Assembly: GCA_003283875.1 (NCBI GenBank)
Contig: QBXD01000002.1
Location: forward strand, 27,008 to 91,007
DNA from: SAR116 cluster bacterium AG-321-A13
GTDB lineage: Bacteria; Pseudomonadota; Alphaproteobacteria; Puniceispirillales; Marisalimonadaceae
Length of the DNA stretch: 64,000 nucleotides
Reading direction: 5' to 3'
The notes below the pieces were generated by a model that was not told the origin of the DNA, searched no databases, and saw only the letters and a program-made list of their open reading frames with translations. Within the stretch, counting starts at the first letter, position 1. The number at the start of each line of letters is the position of its first letter. Below are positions 15,872 through 26,056 of the stretch, in pieces. The position numbers and the translations under genes were made by a program.

Positions 15872-17080
15872 TTATTTTTTTTCAAATATTATCTGATTTG
15901 ATAACATTCCTTGAATTTCTTCTTCGCTATATCCTGCGTCTTTCAAAACTTCCTTAGTGTTTTGACCTATCAAAGGGGGTTTATGTTTTACTCCAACTGA
16001 TTTAGATCTACTAAATTTTATGGGTGACGAGACACCTGTATAATCTTCTTTACTAATTGTCATATTTCTTTCTAAAGTTTGAGGATGATTTAGGGCTTCC
16101 TCAATATTTCTTACAGGCCCCGCAGGAACACCAGCAGATAATAGCTTTTCAGAAAATTCAACACCATCTACATTCTTTAAGGCATCTTCTAAATATTTAG
16201 TTAAGTCTTCTCTATTGTTAACTCTATCGCCGTTTGAAAGAAATCTTTCATCTGTAATGAGGTGATCTACTTTCAGAGCTTTGCATAATCTTGCAAATCC
16301 TGCGTCATTTCCAATTCCCATAAAAATTTCATTAGTTGCAGTTTTAAATTTATCATAAGGTGCAATATTTGGATGAGCATTACCTGTAGCTTTACCAGGT
16401 TTTTTGGACAAAAAATAATTTCCTGTATGAGGATGCATTAATGCTAGTGCGGAATCATAAAGAGACATATCGATAAATTGACCTAGTCCTGATTTGTGTC
16501 TCTCTTGGAGCGCCATTAATATTCCAATCGTAGCGTACAATCCTGTACCCATATCAACTACTGGCGCACCGACCCTTACATCTCCTCCATTTGGATGTCC
16601 ATTGATAGACATCATTCCAGTCATAGCTTGAACAATTGCATCGTATCCAGGAGCTCCTCCTAAAGGTCCTTCAGCTCCAAAACCAGATATTCGACAATGA
16701 ATTAACTTAGGAAATTTGTCTTTCAAAACTTCTTCATAACCAAGGTTCCATTTTTCCATTGTGCCAGTTTTAAAATTTTCAATAACAACATCTGAAGTTT
16801 CAAGAAGTTTTAGAATTATGTTTCTACCTTCTTGTTTTGTTAAATCAACAGCAACAGACTTTTTATTTCTATTTACATTTATAAAATATGAAGCCATTTT
16901 ATTTATAAATGGAGGCCCCCAACCTCTTACCTCATCACCAATTTTTGATTCAATTTTTATTACTTCCGCGCCATGGTCTGCAAGTATTTGAGTTGCATAT
17001 GGACCCCCAAGAACTCTTGTAAGGTCTAAAACTTTTATGCCATCTAAAGCAGAAACGAGAATATTGTTTTGATTTGTCAT
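15872..17080 (-). CDS. CaiB/BaiF family (family III) CoA-transferase
   Basis: A 402-residue family III CoA-transferase. Visible hallmarks are L-D-L-T-R-V-L-G-G-P-Y at the N-terminus, I-E-N-F-K-T-G-T-M near residue 100, and the catalytic aspartate in V-V-D-M-G-T-G near residue 172. Such enzymes move CoA between carboxylic acids (carnitine, succinate, citramalate, mesaconate and others). It is the last gene of the leucine-degradation operon, 16 bases after an acyl-CoA dehydrogenase. A plausible role is activation of isovalerate, methylcrotonate or another branched acid for the operon, but donor and acceptor are not determined. Confidence 0.88.
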   Translation of the reverse strand: MTNQNNILVSALDGIKVLDLTRVLGGPYATQILADHGAEVIKIESKIGDEVRGWGPPFINKMASYFINVNRNKKSVAVDLTKQEGRNIILKLLETSDVVIENFKTGTMEKWNLGYEEVLKDKFPKLIHCRISGFGAEGPLGGAPGYDAIVQAMTGMMSINGHPNGGDVRVGAPVVDMGTGLYATIGILMALQERHKSGLGQFIDMSLYDSALALMHPHTGNYFLSKKPGKATGNAHPNIAPYDKFKTATNEIFMGIGNDAGFARLCKALKVDHLITDERFLSNGDRVNNREDLTKYLEDALKNVDGVEFSEKLLSAGVPAGPVRNIEEALNHPQTLERNMTISKEDYTGVSSPIKFSRSKSVGVKHKPPLIGQNTKEVLKDAGYSEEEIQGMLSNQIIFEKK

Positions 17081-17096
17081 TTATTCACTTTTTTAT

Positions 17097-18263
17097 TTAA
17101 TATGATTTTGGTAATCCGAGCACACGTTCTGAAATATAGTTCAAAATCATTTGAGCGCTTACAGGAGCTAATTTTGGAATTAAAGATTCTCTTAATAATC
17201 TTTCCACATGATATTCTTTTGCATAACCCATTCCTCCAAGAGTGATTACTGCTTGAGTGGCGGCCTTAAAACCAGCTTCAGCTGCAAAGAATTTTGCAGC
17301 ATTTGCCATTCCACCTGCATTTTGTCCATTATCGTATTGGTGTGCAGCTTTTGCAATAAGTAGTTCTGCTGCTTCTAACTCAATCCAGTTTTCTGCTAAT
17401 GGATGTTGAATACTTTGATTTTTGCCAATAGGTCTGTCAAAGACAATTCTGTCACTTGCATATTTTACAGCTCTTGATAAAGCATTTTTTCCTATACCTA
17501 ATGCTTCAGCAGCAATTAATATTCTTTCTGGATTAAGACTATCAAGTATATATTTAAACCCCTTGCCTTCTTCACCTATTCTATCAAAATCAGGGACCTC
17601 TAGATTATCAATAAATATTTGGTTGCTATCTACGGCTGCTCGGCCCATTTTTGAGATTTCTTTAACCTCAATTTTTTTTCTATCTAATTCAGTATAAAAT
17701 AAAGTCAGACCATCAGTGTTCTTTTTGCATTCCTCAACGGGAATAGTTCGTGCCAATAAGAGAATTTTATCAGCAATTTTAGCTGTTGATGTCCAAATCT
17801 TTTGTCCATTAACCAGATATCCATCATTAATCTTTTTTGCAAATGTTTTTAATTTACCTGTGTCCAATCCAGCGTCTGGCTCGGTTACTCCAAAACAAGT
17901 TTTTTCTTTTCCTGAAATCAAAGGGGGTAGCCATTTCTCTTTTTGCTGATCATTACCATAGACCACAATTGGATGTGGCCCAAAAATGTTTATATGTATA
18001 GAAGAGGCTGCTGCCATTCCACCACCAGTTTCAGAAACTTTTTGCATAAAAATAGATGCATCACTTACACCTAACGCAGTACCACCAAACTGCTTGGGCA
18101 TACATATACCTAACCATCCTCCACTAGCTATCTCTTCATAAAATTTATGAGGAAATTTATTTTCTTTATCACATTGAAGCCAGTAATCATCATCAAAGTT
18201 TTTCATAATATTTTGAACTGAATCAATAATTGATAGCTGTGTTTGGTTTAGATTAAAGGACAT
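17097..18263 (-). CDS. acyl-CoA dehydrogenase
   Basis: A 388-residue flavoprotein with the full acyl-CoA dehydrogenase layout: helical N-domain, central barrel with C-F-G-V-T-E-P-D-A-G and W-T-S-T (FAD-binding), and C-terminal helices with Q-A-V-I-T-L-G-G-M-G-Y. The segment S-L-N-P-E-R-I-L near residue 243 sits where other subgroups place a catalytic glutamate. It is distinct from the isovaleryl-CoA dehydrogenase at the operon's other end. Paired with the CoA-transferase behind it (16 bases), it may oxidise another branched or short acyl-CoA. Electron transfer to ETF and ubiquinone is expected. Confidence 0.9.
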   Translation of the reverse strand: MSFNLNQTQLSIIDSVQNIMKNFDDDYWLQCDKENKFPHKFYEEIASGGWLGICMPKQFGGTALGVSDASIFMQKVSETGGGMAAASSIHINIFGPHPIVVYGNDQQKEKWLPPLISGKEKTCFGVTEPDAGLDTGKLKTFAKKINDGYLVNGQKIWTSTAKIADKILLLARTIPVEECKKNTDGLTLFYTELDRKKIEVKEISKMGRAAVDSNQIFIDNLEVPDFDRIGEEGKGFKYILDSLNPERILIAAEALGIGKNALSRAVKYASDRIVFDRPIGKNQSIQHPLAENWIELEAAELLIAKAAHQYDNGQNAGGMANAAKFFAAEAGFKAATQAVITLGGMGYAKEYHVERLLRESLIPKLAPVSAQMILNYISERVLGLPKSY

Positions 18264-18268
18264 AAAAT

Positions 18269-18865
18269 TTATCTTGCTATATTATGATAGTTGTCGTTGG
18301 GCTCCATTTCAGTTGCAGAAGCTAATCTATTAGTCATGTTAAACAAACCAACTATAGCGCTTATATCCCAAATATCTCTATCGGTATATCCTACTTCTCT
18401 TAACTTTGTTCTATCGCTTTCAGATATCTCTGATGGGTCTCTAGTTAACTTTTTAGTAAAATTGAGCAATTCAAGTTGTTTCTCTGGTAGTTCTGCAGAT
18501 CTAAAATTTGCAGCTATTCGTTCTCCTAATTGGGGATCATTTGAAAGTTGTCTAACTGCAGATCCATGTGCTACCAAACAGTAGAAACAATGGTTTTCAG
18601 ACGAAACTACAACTGCAATCATTTCTCTTTCTAATTTTGTTAAACCAGACTCACCTAACATTAAAGAATTATATAATTTAGTAAAACCCTCGAATTGTTT
18701 TGGAAATTTTGCAAATGCAGCAAGTACGTTTGGTATAAAACCGATTTTCTCATTAACAATATTTAAATATTTTTCGACTTGGTCTTCACCATCCTTCTTA
18801 CCGTTGTAATCAAGATTTAATTTTGTTAAATTTTGTTTTTGGCCTTGTTTTAATATATTAGCCAT
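18269..18865 (-). CDS. AhpD-like peroxidase-related protein
   Basis: A 198-residue carboxymuconolactone-decarboxylase/AhpD-fold protein of the uncharacterised peroxidase-related group. The redox motif is present as E-N-H-C-F-Y-C-L-V-A-H-G near residues 94-105, with both cysteines and the proton-relay histidine. Members of this fold reduce peroxides or alkylhydroperoxides by thiol chemistry. It is embedded in the leucine operon, its start adjoining the enoyl-CoA hydratase stop, which suggests protection against peroxide from acyl-CoA oxidation or an unknown side reaction. Confidence 0.82.
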   Translation of the reverse strand: MANILKQGQKQNLTKLNLDYNGKKDGEDQVEKYLNIVNEKIGFIPNVLAAFAKFPKQFEGFTKLYNSLMLGESGLTKLEREMIAVVVSSENHCFYCLVAHGSAVRQLSNDPQLGERIAANFRSAELPEKQLELLNFTKKLTRDPSEISESDRTKLREVGYTDRDIWDISAIVGLFNMTNRLASATEMEPNDNYHNIAR

Positions 18866-19666
18866 TTATTTCTCCATTATCCAATTTGGTCTTCTTTTCT
18901 CAAAGAATGCATTAATACCTTCAATAGATTCAGGATTTTCCCATACATCTGCTAGGGCTTCAACTGTAAATTTAATAGTATTTTCGTCAATTTTAGAAGA
19001 TAAGTTTCTTACAAGATTTTTTGACGCTTTTACTGCCGAGGGACCATTGATGAGAATAGCATCTGCTTCTTCCTTAATAATGTTGTTTATTCTTTCTTGG
19101 TTACAAAAAGATTTGATTAATCCTATATTTTTTGCTTCTGGAGGATAAAAGGTACGGGCACTTATAAATAAATCTATGCCATTACTTGATCCAACTTTCG
19201 AAATAACATAAGGACTAATTGTAGCTGGTATTAATCCAAGCTTCGCTTCTGTTAAAGCTAACTTAATATTTTCTATAGATATAGCAACATCACAAACAGA
19301 AATAATACCTATTCCTCCACCAAACGCGTTTCCTTCTACTTTTGCTATGAGAGGTTTAGGAAATTGGTACATTTTGTATAATAAATCGGCCAATTTTCGA
19401 GCTTCTTCAATTCTTGTTTTTCTGTCTGAAAATATTTGTTCCTTCATCCAGTCTAAATCACCACCAGCGCAAAAAGATTTGCCTTTGGCAGATATAATCA
19501 AAACTTTTGTATTGGGGTCTTCTTTTAATTCATCAAAGCCGTCTGAGAGTTCTTTAATCATTATCGGTGATAAAGCATTATGTTTTTCTGGTTGATTTAA
19601 TATTATTTTAGAAACACCATTGTCATTTTTTCGTAAAATGATCGTTTGTTTTGTATTTTTATTCAT
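18866..19666 (-). CDS. liuC: enoyl-CoA hydratase family, probable methylglutaconyl-CoA hydratase
   Basis: A 266-residue crotonase-fold protein. The oxyanion hole segments are S-A-K-G-K-S-F-C-A-G-G-D-L near residue 60-72 and V-E-G-N-A-F-G-G-G-I-G near 109-119; E in L-A-L-T-E-A-K-L-G-L-I-P-A is the usual general acid/base region. Placed between HMG-CoA lyase and the rest of the leucine operon, it most likely hydrates 3-methylglutaconyl-CoA to HMG-CoA. Its start overlaps the HMG-CoA lyase end by eight bases. The function call leans on context, since crotonase specificity is hard to read from residues. Confidence 0.85.
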   Translation of the reverse strand: MNKNTKQTIILRKNDNGVSKIILNQPEKHNALSPIMIKELSDGFDELKEDPNTKVLIISAKGKSFCAGGDLDWMKEQIFSDRKTRIEEARKLADLLYKMYQFPKPLIAKVEGNAFGGGIGIISVCDVAISIENIKLALTEAKLGLIPATISPYVISKVGSSNGIDLFISARTFYPPEAKNIGLIKSFCNQERINNIIKEEADAILINGPSAVKASKNLVRNLSSKIDENTIKFTVEALADVWENPESIEGINAFFEKRRPNWIMEK

Positions 19667-20525
19667 AGCTTCCGTGCTCTTTAAGGTTTAACGCAATCTT
19701 ATTACATTCTTTAATTTTTGCGATATTAAGATTTGTTTCATATCCCATTGATAGTAATAAATCATTTACTTTTTCTGTAGAAACATTACCTTTCGCACCT
19801 GGTGAATACGGACATCCACCTAGTCCACCAACTGAAGAATCAAAGGTTTTAATTCCGTATTCTAAAGAAATTTTTACGTTATTTAATGCATTTTGAAATG
19901 TATCATGAAAATGACCAGCTAATTTATCAGGTGTTAAAAATTGCAAACATTCTGCAATAACTTTTGAGGTTTGTTCAGAACTTCCTTTTCCAGTTGTATC
20001 TCCAAGAGAAACTTCATAACAACCCATTTTTATTAATTTATTAGCTATTTCTCCAACTTTTTTTGGATCAACATAATTTTCATATGGACAATGAGAAATG
20101 CAACTAATGTAACCTCTAACAGGTACTTTATTTGTCTTAGCTTTTTGGATAACTGGCTTAAATCGATTTAGGCTTGTATTAATATCACAATTAGTATTTT
20201 TTTTGTTAAATGTCTCTGAAGCGGCGGTAAAAATCGCTACTTCATCCACTTTTGCTTCTAAAGCATTGTCAAATCCTTTCTCGTTAGGAGTTAACGCGGT
20301 ATATTTTATTTCCTCTGCTCTATTGATACCTCTGAAAACTTTTAATGCATCAGATAATTGAGGAACCCATTTAGGACTAACAAAGCTAGATGTTTCTATT
20401 TTTTTAAAACCACAACTAGATAGTTTATTTATAAATTTTATTTTATCTTCAGTAGAAATGAAATTCTTTTCATTTTGAAGCCCATCTCGGGGACTCATTT
20501 CAAAAATATTAATAAAATTGTTCAT
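19659..20525 (-). CDS. liuE: hydroxymethylglutaryl-CoA lyase
   Basis: A 288-residue TIM-barrel lyase that splits HMG-CoA to acetyl-CoA and acetoacetate, the last step of leucine breakdown. Diagnostic pieces are M-S-P-R-D-G-L-Q-N-E at the start (metal-binding aspartate), the H-F-H-D-T metal histidines near residue 206-208, and the catalytic cysteine in G-G-L-G-G-C-P-Y near residue 240. Length is a little short of 300, normal for the family. It follows mccA by 21 bases in the minus-strand operon. Confidence 0.93.
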   Translation of the reverse strand: MNNFINIFEMSPRDGLQNEKNFISTEDKIKFINKLSSCGFKKIETSSFVSPKWVPQLSDALKVFRGINRAEEIKYTALTPNEKGFDNALEAKVDEVAIFTAASETFNKKNTNCDINTSLNRFKPVIQKAKTNKVPVRGYISCISHCPYENYVDPKKVGEIANKLIKMGCYEVSLGDTTGKGSSEQTSKVIAECLQFLTPDKLAGHFHDTFQNALNNVKISLEYGIKTFDSSVGGLGGCPYSPGAKGNVSTEKVNDLLLSMGYETNLNIAKIKECNKIALNLKEHGSYE

Positions 20526-20546
20526 TTTTTTAACCGTTGAGACAAT

Positions 20547-22544
20547 TTATTTTTTTAGACTTAAAAGTTTCATTTTTTCAGTAACCTGTTGGCCGTTTTT
20601 AACATAAATTTTATTTATGACACCATCACGTGGTGAATTAAGTGAATACTCCATTTTCATTGCTTCTAAATTTAACAAAACGTCACCTTTTTTCACTTTT
20701 GAGTTTTCTCTAATTTTTTTAAATTTTATTAGTCCATGCATTGGTGCTATTATATCATCTTCTGAAAATTCTTCGTTGTTTTCTTTCGGCGATAAAGCGT
20801 CTATAACAATAACTTCATAGGTATTGTCTTTAGTGAAGATTGTAAAAAATTTATTATTAGTATGTTTATCTATAATTAATTTGTAATTAAGGTTTAAATT
20901 TTGACCATCCAATTTAGCTTTAAGTGAAGATTTATGTGTCTCTACAGAAGTGAATAAATACTGAAGGCTATTTACCTTAATTTCATATTCCTTGATGTTT
21001 CTCTGACAAATTTTTAATTGTTGGATGCTATCTTGAATAGTTATATTTAACGGGTACTCACTTGGTTTCCACATATACCAATTTGATTGTTGTCTAGATA
21101 TAGTTTCATTAAAAACAACAAGCCCAGCAAGAGCTACGTAATATGGATCAGACTCATTATCAATAAAGTCCTTTATATTATTTTCTACAAATTTAGTATC
21201 AATATTTCCTTTAATAAAATTTTTATTAGTAATTAATTTTTTAAGTAAATTTAAATTTGTTCTTATTCCTCCAATTTCAACATCAATAAGAAAATTCTCA
21301 AGGTATTTGATCGCTTCATTTCTATCTTTCCCAAATGAAATAATTTTTGCAATCATTGGGTCATAAAATGGAGTAATATAATCTCCTTCTTGAGTACCTG
21401 TTTCTACAAAACAGTTTGGATGTTTCAACATTTTAGGAAAATTAAGATGATATATTAAGCCACTTTGAGGTAAAAAATTATTATTTACATTTTCTGCATA
21501 TAATCTTGCTTCAATGGACCATCCCTTTAGAATTATATCTTTTTGTGATTTAGAGATTTTGTTGCTGTTAGCAATTTCAAGTTGCCATGTAATTAAGTCA
21601 GTTGAAGTTACAGCCTCAGTGACTGAGTGTTCAACCTGTATCCTTGTATTCATTTCCATAAAATAGATTTTATTTTTATCAATGCCGTTTTCAATATCAG
21701 CAATAAATTCTATAGTGCCTGCTCCTTCATATTTAATTGATCTAGCTGCTTTCACAGATAAATCACCTAAAAAGGTTCTAATATCATTATTTAATTCTGG
21801 ACAAGGAGCTTCTTCTATTATTTTTTGTTGTCGTCTTTGTAATGAGCAATCTCTATCAAATAGATGTATTACATTACCATACTTGTCACCAAAAATTTGA
21901 ATTTCAATATGACGTGCCTTTGGAATATACTTTTCAAGCAAACATTTTTTATCCTTAAAATTTGTTTTTGCCTCACTAGAAGCTTCTTCTAGTGCAGTTA
22001 AAAAATTTGTTGAAGTTTCAGCTATTCTCATGCCTCTACCACCACCACCGGCACGAGCTTTTATTAATATTGGATAACCAATTTTTTTAGCAGTTTGCTC
22101 TAGAAAGTTTTTATCCTGAATTTTCCCGTGGTACCCTGGAACAACCGGAATTCCTGCTCTTTCCATAATTAATTTAGCTTTATCCTTTTCACCCATATTT
22201 CTTACAATTTTGCTGCTAGGGCCTATAAAAATAAGGTTATTACTTTCAACCATTTTTACAAAATCAGCATTTTCAGAAAGAAGGCCGTAACCTGGATGAA
22301 TTGCGTTAATTTTATACTTTTTGCAAATTTTAATAATTACGTCACTATTCATATATGTTTCAGAAACTTGCGATCCTGGTATGTTGATTGCTTCATCTGC
22401 GAGCTTTGCATGTAAACAGTTGACATCTTCGTCTGAATAAATAGCAACAGTAGGAATTTTCATTTTTCTTGCACATCTTATAATTTTACAGGCAATTTCA
22501 CCTCGATTCGCAATTAATAGTTTTTTTATTTTTGGAACAGACAT
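20547..22544 (-). CDS. liuD: methylcrotonyl-CoA carboxylase, biotin-containing alpha subunit
   Basis: A 665-residue biotin carboxylase plus carrier. The ATP-grasp core opens L-L-I-A-N-R-G-E-I-A, has the glycine-rich K-A-R-A-G-G-G-G-R-G-M loop near residue 162-172 and the Y-M-E-M-N-T-R-I-Q-V-E-H active-site region near 287-300. The C-terminus carries the biotin lysine in E-A-M-K-M-E about 33 residues from the end. With the beta subunit encoded upstream it carboxylates 3-methylcrotonyl-CoA. The BT domain between is divergent, as usual. Ordering with mccB, isovaleryl-CoA dehydrogenase and HMG-CoA lyase makes MCC more likely than propionyl- or geranyl-CoA carboxylase. Confidence 0.93.
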   Translation of the reverse strand: MSVPKIKKLLIANRGEIACKIIRCARKMKIPTVAIYSDEDVNCLHAKLADEAINIPGSQVSETYMNSDVIIKICKKYKINAIHPGYGLLSENADFVKMVESNNLIFIGPSSKIVRNMGEKDKAKLIMERAGIPVVPGYHGKIQDKNFLEQTAKKIGYPILIKARAGGGGRGMRIAETSTNFLTALEEASSEAKTNFKDKKCLLEKYIPKARHIEIQIFGDKYGNVIHLFDRDCSLQRRQQKIIEEAPCPELNNDIRTFLGDLSVKAARSIKYEGAGTIEFIADIENGIDKNKIYFMEMNTRIQVEHSVTEAVTSTDLITWQLEIANSNKISKSQKDIILKGWSIEARLYAENVNNNFLPQSGLIYHLNFPKMLKHPNCFVETGTQEGDYITPFYDPMIAKIISFGKDRNEAIKYLENFLIDVEIGGIRTNLNLLKKLITNKNFIKGNIDTKFVENNIKDFIDNESDPYYVALAGLVVFNETISRQQSNWYMWKPSEYPLNITIQDSIQQLKICQRNIKEYEIKVNSLQYLFTSVETHKSSLKAKLDGQNLNLNYKLIIDKHTNNKFFTIFTKDNTYEVIVIDALSPKENNEEFSEDDIIAPMHGLIKFKKIRENSKVKKGDVLLNLEAMKMEYSLNSPRDGVINKIYVKNGQQVTEKMKLLSLKK

Positions 22545-22555
22545 TTTGTATCTTG

Positions 22556-24160
22556 CTACATTCTAAAAATACCAAATTTGGTGTCTTCAATATTTTGGTT
22601 CATTGTAATGCTAATACTTGCGGCTAAAATATCACGCGTTTTGGTAGGATCTATAATTCCATCATCCCACATACGAGCAGAGGCATATAAAGGGTGCGAT
22701 TGATTATTAAATTGCTCTAATATTGGCTGTTTAAATTTATCCTCAATTTTTTTATTCCATTCACCATTAGTTTTAAGTGTGTTATTCTTTTTTAATTGAG
22801 CTAAAACACTTGCAGCTTGCTCCCCACCCATTACCGATATTCTTGAACAAGGCCAAGTCCATAAAAATCTTGGTGCAAAAGCTCTGCCACACATTCCATA
22901 ATTACCTGCTCCAAAGCTACCTCCTATTAAGAGTGTGATTTTTGGAACTTTAGAAGTTGCAACTGCATTAACTAATTTCGCGCCATTTTTTGCAATTCCT
23001 CCATGTTCTGCATTTTCTCCCACCATGAAGCCAGTGATATTTTGTAAAAAAATTAATGGAATTTTTCTTTGACTACATAATGAAATAAAATGTGTACCTT
23101 TCAAAGCGCTGTCAGAAAACAAAACTCCGTTATTAGCTATTACACCGCAAGTTTGACCTTTTAATTTTGCAAAACCAGTTACTAAAGTTTTACCAAAATT
23201 ATGTTTAAATTCGTCAAATTCAGATCCATCAAAAATTCTCATTATTATTTCTTTAACGTCATAAGATGTTTTGTTATCTGCGGGGACTATTCCTAAAAGT
23301 TCTTGAGGGTCATAAAGTGGTAGTTCAAAATTTGAAAGATTTTCATTCTTCTTTTTTATATTTAAGTTTTTTACACATTGTCTGGCTATAGCTAGAGCAT
23401 GTTCATCATTATCAGCAAGATAATCGGCAACACCAGAAATTTTTGTATGAACCTCGCCTCCACCAAGATTTTCTGCATTAGTTAATTCGCCTGTTGCAGC
23501 TTTAACTAATGGAGGGCCTGCTAAAAAAATAGTTCCTTGATTTTTTACGATTATAGTTTCGTCTGACATTGCCGGGACATAGGCTCCACCTGCTGTACAA
23601 CTTCCCATAACAACTGCAATTTGAGGTATACTTTTTGAGGACATGTTGGCTTGATTAAAAAAAATTCTTCCAAAGTGTTCTCTATCAGCAAAAACTTCAT
23701 CTTGGTTTGGTAAGTTTGCCCCGCCAGAATCAACCAAGTAAATACAAGGTAATTTATTTTCCAGAGCTACTTCTTGAGCCCGAAGATGTTTTTTTACAGT
23801 TATAGGATAGTAGGTTCCACCCTTAACAGTTGAGTCATTACATATAACCATTACGTCTATACCATGGATTTGACCTATTCCAGTGATTATTCCACCAGAA
23901 GGACAAGCATTGTCGTACATATTATAACTTGCAGTTAACCCTATTTCTAAAAATGAACTTCCTGGATCTAAAAGCTTTGATATCCTATGTCTAGGTAACA
24001 TTTTGCCCCGTTTTTGATGGCGCTCATTTAATTTGTAACCGCCACCGTTCATTGCAAAATCAACAGCTTCTCGGATTAATTTAAGATCAACTTCGAGTTT
24101 ATTTTTATTTTCTTGAAAGTTTGTACCTTTTACGTTTATTTGAGATTTTAGTTTTGTCAT
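22556..24160 (-). CDS. liuB: methylcrotonyl-CoA carboxylase, carboxyltransferase beta subunit
   Basis: A 534-residue carboxyltransferase with two crotonase-like halves. Family features include the N-terminal [23 protein letters not shown] (residue 185 region) and [15 protein letters not shown] with [13 protein letters not shown], the pattern that marks MCC beta subunits. It moves the carboxyl group from biotin to 3-methylcrotonyl-CoA. Its ATG immediately follows, without a gap, the stop codon of the isovaleryl-CoA dehydrogenase gene. Confidence 0.94.
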   Translation of the reverse strand: MTKLKSQINVKGTNFQENKNKLEVDLKLIREAVDFAMNGGGYKLNERHQKRGKMLPRHRISKLLDPGSSFLEIGLTASYNMYDNACPSGGIITGIGQIHGIDVMVICNDSTVKGGTYYPITVKKHLRAQEVALENKLPCIYLVDSGGANLPNQDEVFADREHFGRIFFNQANMSSKSIPQIAVVMGSCTAGGAYVPAMSDETIIVKNQGTIFLAGPPLVKAATGELTNAENLGGGEVHTKISGVADYLADNDEHALAIARQCVKNLNIKKKNENLSNFELPLYDPQELLGIVPADNKTSYDVKEIIMRIFDGSEFDEFKHNFGKTLVTGFAKLKGQTCGVIANNGVLFSDSALKGTHFISLCSQRKIPLIFLQNITGFMVGENAEHGGIAKNGAKLVNAVATSKVPKITLLIGGSFGAGNYGMCGRAFAPRFLWTWPCSRISVMGGEQAASVLAQLKKNNTLKTNGEWNKKIEDKFKQPILEQFNNQSHPLYASARMWDDGIIDPTKTRDILAASISITMNQNIEDTKFGIFRM

Positions 24161-25327
24161 CTATATAGTTTCCGAAAACAATTCTCTACCAATCAACATT
24201 CTTCTAATTTCGGAAGTCCCTGCTCCAATTTCGTACAATTTAGCGTCCCTAAGCAATCTTCCAGCTGAAAAATCATTAGTATATCCATTTCCTCCTAGTG
24301 CCTGAATTGCTTCAAGAGCGATTTGAGTGGCTTTTTCTGCAGAATACAAAATACAACCAGCAGCATCTTTTCTAGTGGTTTCTCCTCTGTCACATGCTTT
24401 AGCCACTTCATAAACATAAGATCTACAAGCGTTCATAGTCGTATACATGTCAGCTATTTTCCCTTGCATTATTTGAAATTCACCAATTGACTTTCCAAAT
24501 TGTTTTCTTTCATGAATGTATGGAACAACTACATCCATTGCCGCTGCCATAATTCCCAAAGGTCCTGCAGCAAGAACAACCCTTTCATAGTCCAAGCCGC
24601 TCATTAAAACAGCTGCTCCATTTCCTTCTTCACCTAAAATATTTTCTTCAGGAACAGGACAGTTTTCAAAAATAAGTTCAGCAGTATTAGAACCTCTCAT
24701 GCCTAATTTATCTAACTTTTTTCCAGTAGAAAAACCTGTCATAGTTTTTTCTATTATAAAAGCTGTTATACCTTTAGATCCTTTGGAAGGATTAGTTTTT
24801 GCATATACCACTAAAGTATCAGCGTCGGGCCCATTGGTAATCCACATTTTTGATCCATTAAGTAAATATGTTTTATTACCTTGTTTCTCTGCTTGAAGAG
24901 ACATTGAAACAACATCAGATCCAGAACCACTTTCACTCATAGCTAAGGCTCCAACCTTTTTGCCAGAACAAAGCTCAGGTAAATATTTTTGTTTTTGTTC
25001 CTCATTTCCATTTCTATTAATTTGATTTACACATAAATTTGAAAAAGCGCCATAAGACAGACCTACCGAAGCACTTGCTCTACTTATTTCTTCTATGGCA
25101 ATACAATGGGCTAAATAACTCATGTCACTTCCGCCATAATCTGATGATGCAGTAATTCCTAATAAGCCAAGGTCACCAAACTTCCTCCACAGATGATCAG
25201 GAAAAGAGTTTTCTTTATCAATTTGATTTGCAATTGGAGCTATTTCATTTTGTGCAAACTTATAAACAGTATCTCTTAATACTTCATTATCCTTACCAAT
25301 AGAAAAGTTCATTGAATGAAAAAACAT
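24161..25327 (-). CDS. liuA: isovaleryl-CoA dehydrogenase
   Basis: A 388-residue acyl-CoA dehydrogenase that makes 3-methylcrotonyl-CoA. The [17 protein letters not shown] segment near residue 247-263 holds the glutamate in the helix position used as catalytic base by isovaleryl-CoA dehydrogenases and is characteristic of them. FAD-binding [11 protein letters not shown] and M-W-I-T-N-G-P are present, as is the end [16 protein letters not shown] keep ATG 25327 because AAGGGG lies ten bases before it; ATG 25312 is an alternative. First gene of the leucine operon; no LiuR-type regulator is adjacent. Confidence 0.93.
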   Translation of the reverse strand: MFFHSMNFSIGKDNEVLRDTVYKFAQNEIAPIANQIDKENSFPDHLWRKFGDLGLLGITASSDYGGSDMSYLAHCIAIEEISRASASVGLSYGAFSNLCVNQINRNGNEEQKQKYLPELCSGKKVGALAMSESGSGSDVVSMSLQAEKQGNKTYLLNGSKMWITNGPDADTLVVYAKTNPSKGSKGITAFIIEKTMTGFSTGKKLDKLGMRGSNTAELIFENCPVPEENILGEEGNGAAVLMSGLDYERVVLAAGPLGIMAAAMDVVVPYIHERKQFGKSIGEFQIMQGKIADMYTTMNACRSYVYEVAKACDRGETTRKDAAGCILYSAEKATQIALEAIQALGGNGYTNDFSAGRLLRDAKLYEIGAGTSEIRRMLIGRELFSETI

Positions 25328-25397
25328 ATAAATAAAGCCCCTTTAACAAATTATATTAGATTAAAACATAACTTTATTTTATTAACACGTATAAATT

Positions 25398-25853
25398 TTA
25401 TTTAAATTGTTTTGATGCTCTTTCTTTTGCTTCAGCACTTTCTATACCAGAAATATATAATAGACCGTTCATACGACGCATTAGATTGGCTTCAAAATCA
25501 TCAATAACTCCATCTGATAATATTACTCCCCACATCATTTCTATTACTTCAATTCTTTCATCGTGGTCCATTTCATTTAAAATTACTTTTATTTGAGAAA
25601 ATATTTCAACACGTTCATTACTATTTTCTAGAGCTTTTTTAATGTTTTCCTCAGCCTCAATTTGTGTGAAGTTAAATTTATTAATTAATAAATTTGTGAT
25701 GTAACCGATTTCAACTTTATCAGTCTCTCCGTCAATTTGACACGCTTCCAGTAACAAGACTATTACTGCTTGAATATCTTCTCCACGGTATTCATCTACT
25801 TTTTTATCTTTAGAAGTAACTTTTTGAATTGCAGCTTTTAAATTTGAAAACAT
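25398..25853 (-). CDS. TerB-like (tellurite-resistance TerB/DjlA N-domain) protein
   Basis: A 151-residue all-helical, acidic protein. Repeated E-A-C-Q-I-D-G-E-T-D and M-W-G-V-I-L-S-D-G-V-I-D-D-F-E motifs are the paired D-G-x-x-D/E metal-binding loops of the TerB fold, found in cytoplasmic TerB and the DjlA N-terminal region. Start chosen at ATG 25853, which has GGGAAAG close upstream and begins M-F-S-N-L-K; an upstream in-frame TTG at 25865 overlaps that ribosome site. A stand-alone gene, between the leucine operon and gdh. No tellurite genes are nearby, so a stress or envelope role is only a guess. Confidence 0.78.
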   Translation of the reverse strand: MFSNLKAAIQKVTSKDKKVDEYRGEDIQAVIVLLLEACQIDGETDKVEIGYITNLLINKFNFTQIEAEENIKKALENSNERVEIFSQIKVILNEMDHDERIEVIEMMWGVILSDGVIDDFEANLMRRMNGLLYISGIESAEAKERASKQFK

Positions 25854-26056
25854 ATTCTTTCCCAACTATTAGAATCCCATTTAGGTATTTATATTTTTAT
25901 ACAAGATTTTAAAATGAATAAAATTTAATTTTTTTCAAGTTTAAAATAGCTAAGTCTTACTCCTTTTAACTTTTTTCTTTTTATGTAAAGGTTATTTTTG
26001 GGTTTTATATGTTTTTAAACTTATTAAAGGGGGCAATCCGCAAGGGTTGAAAAATA

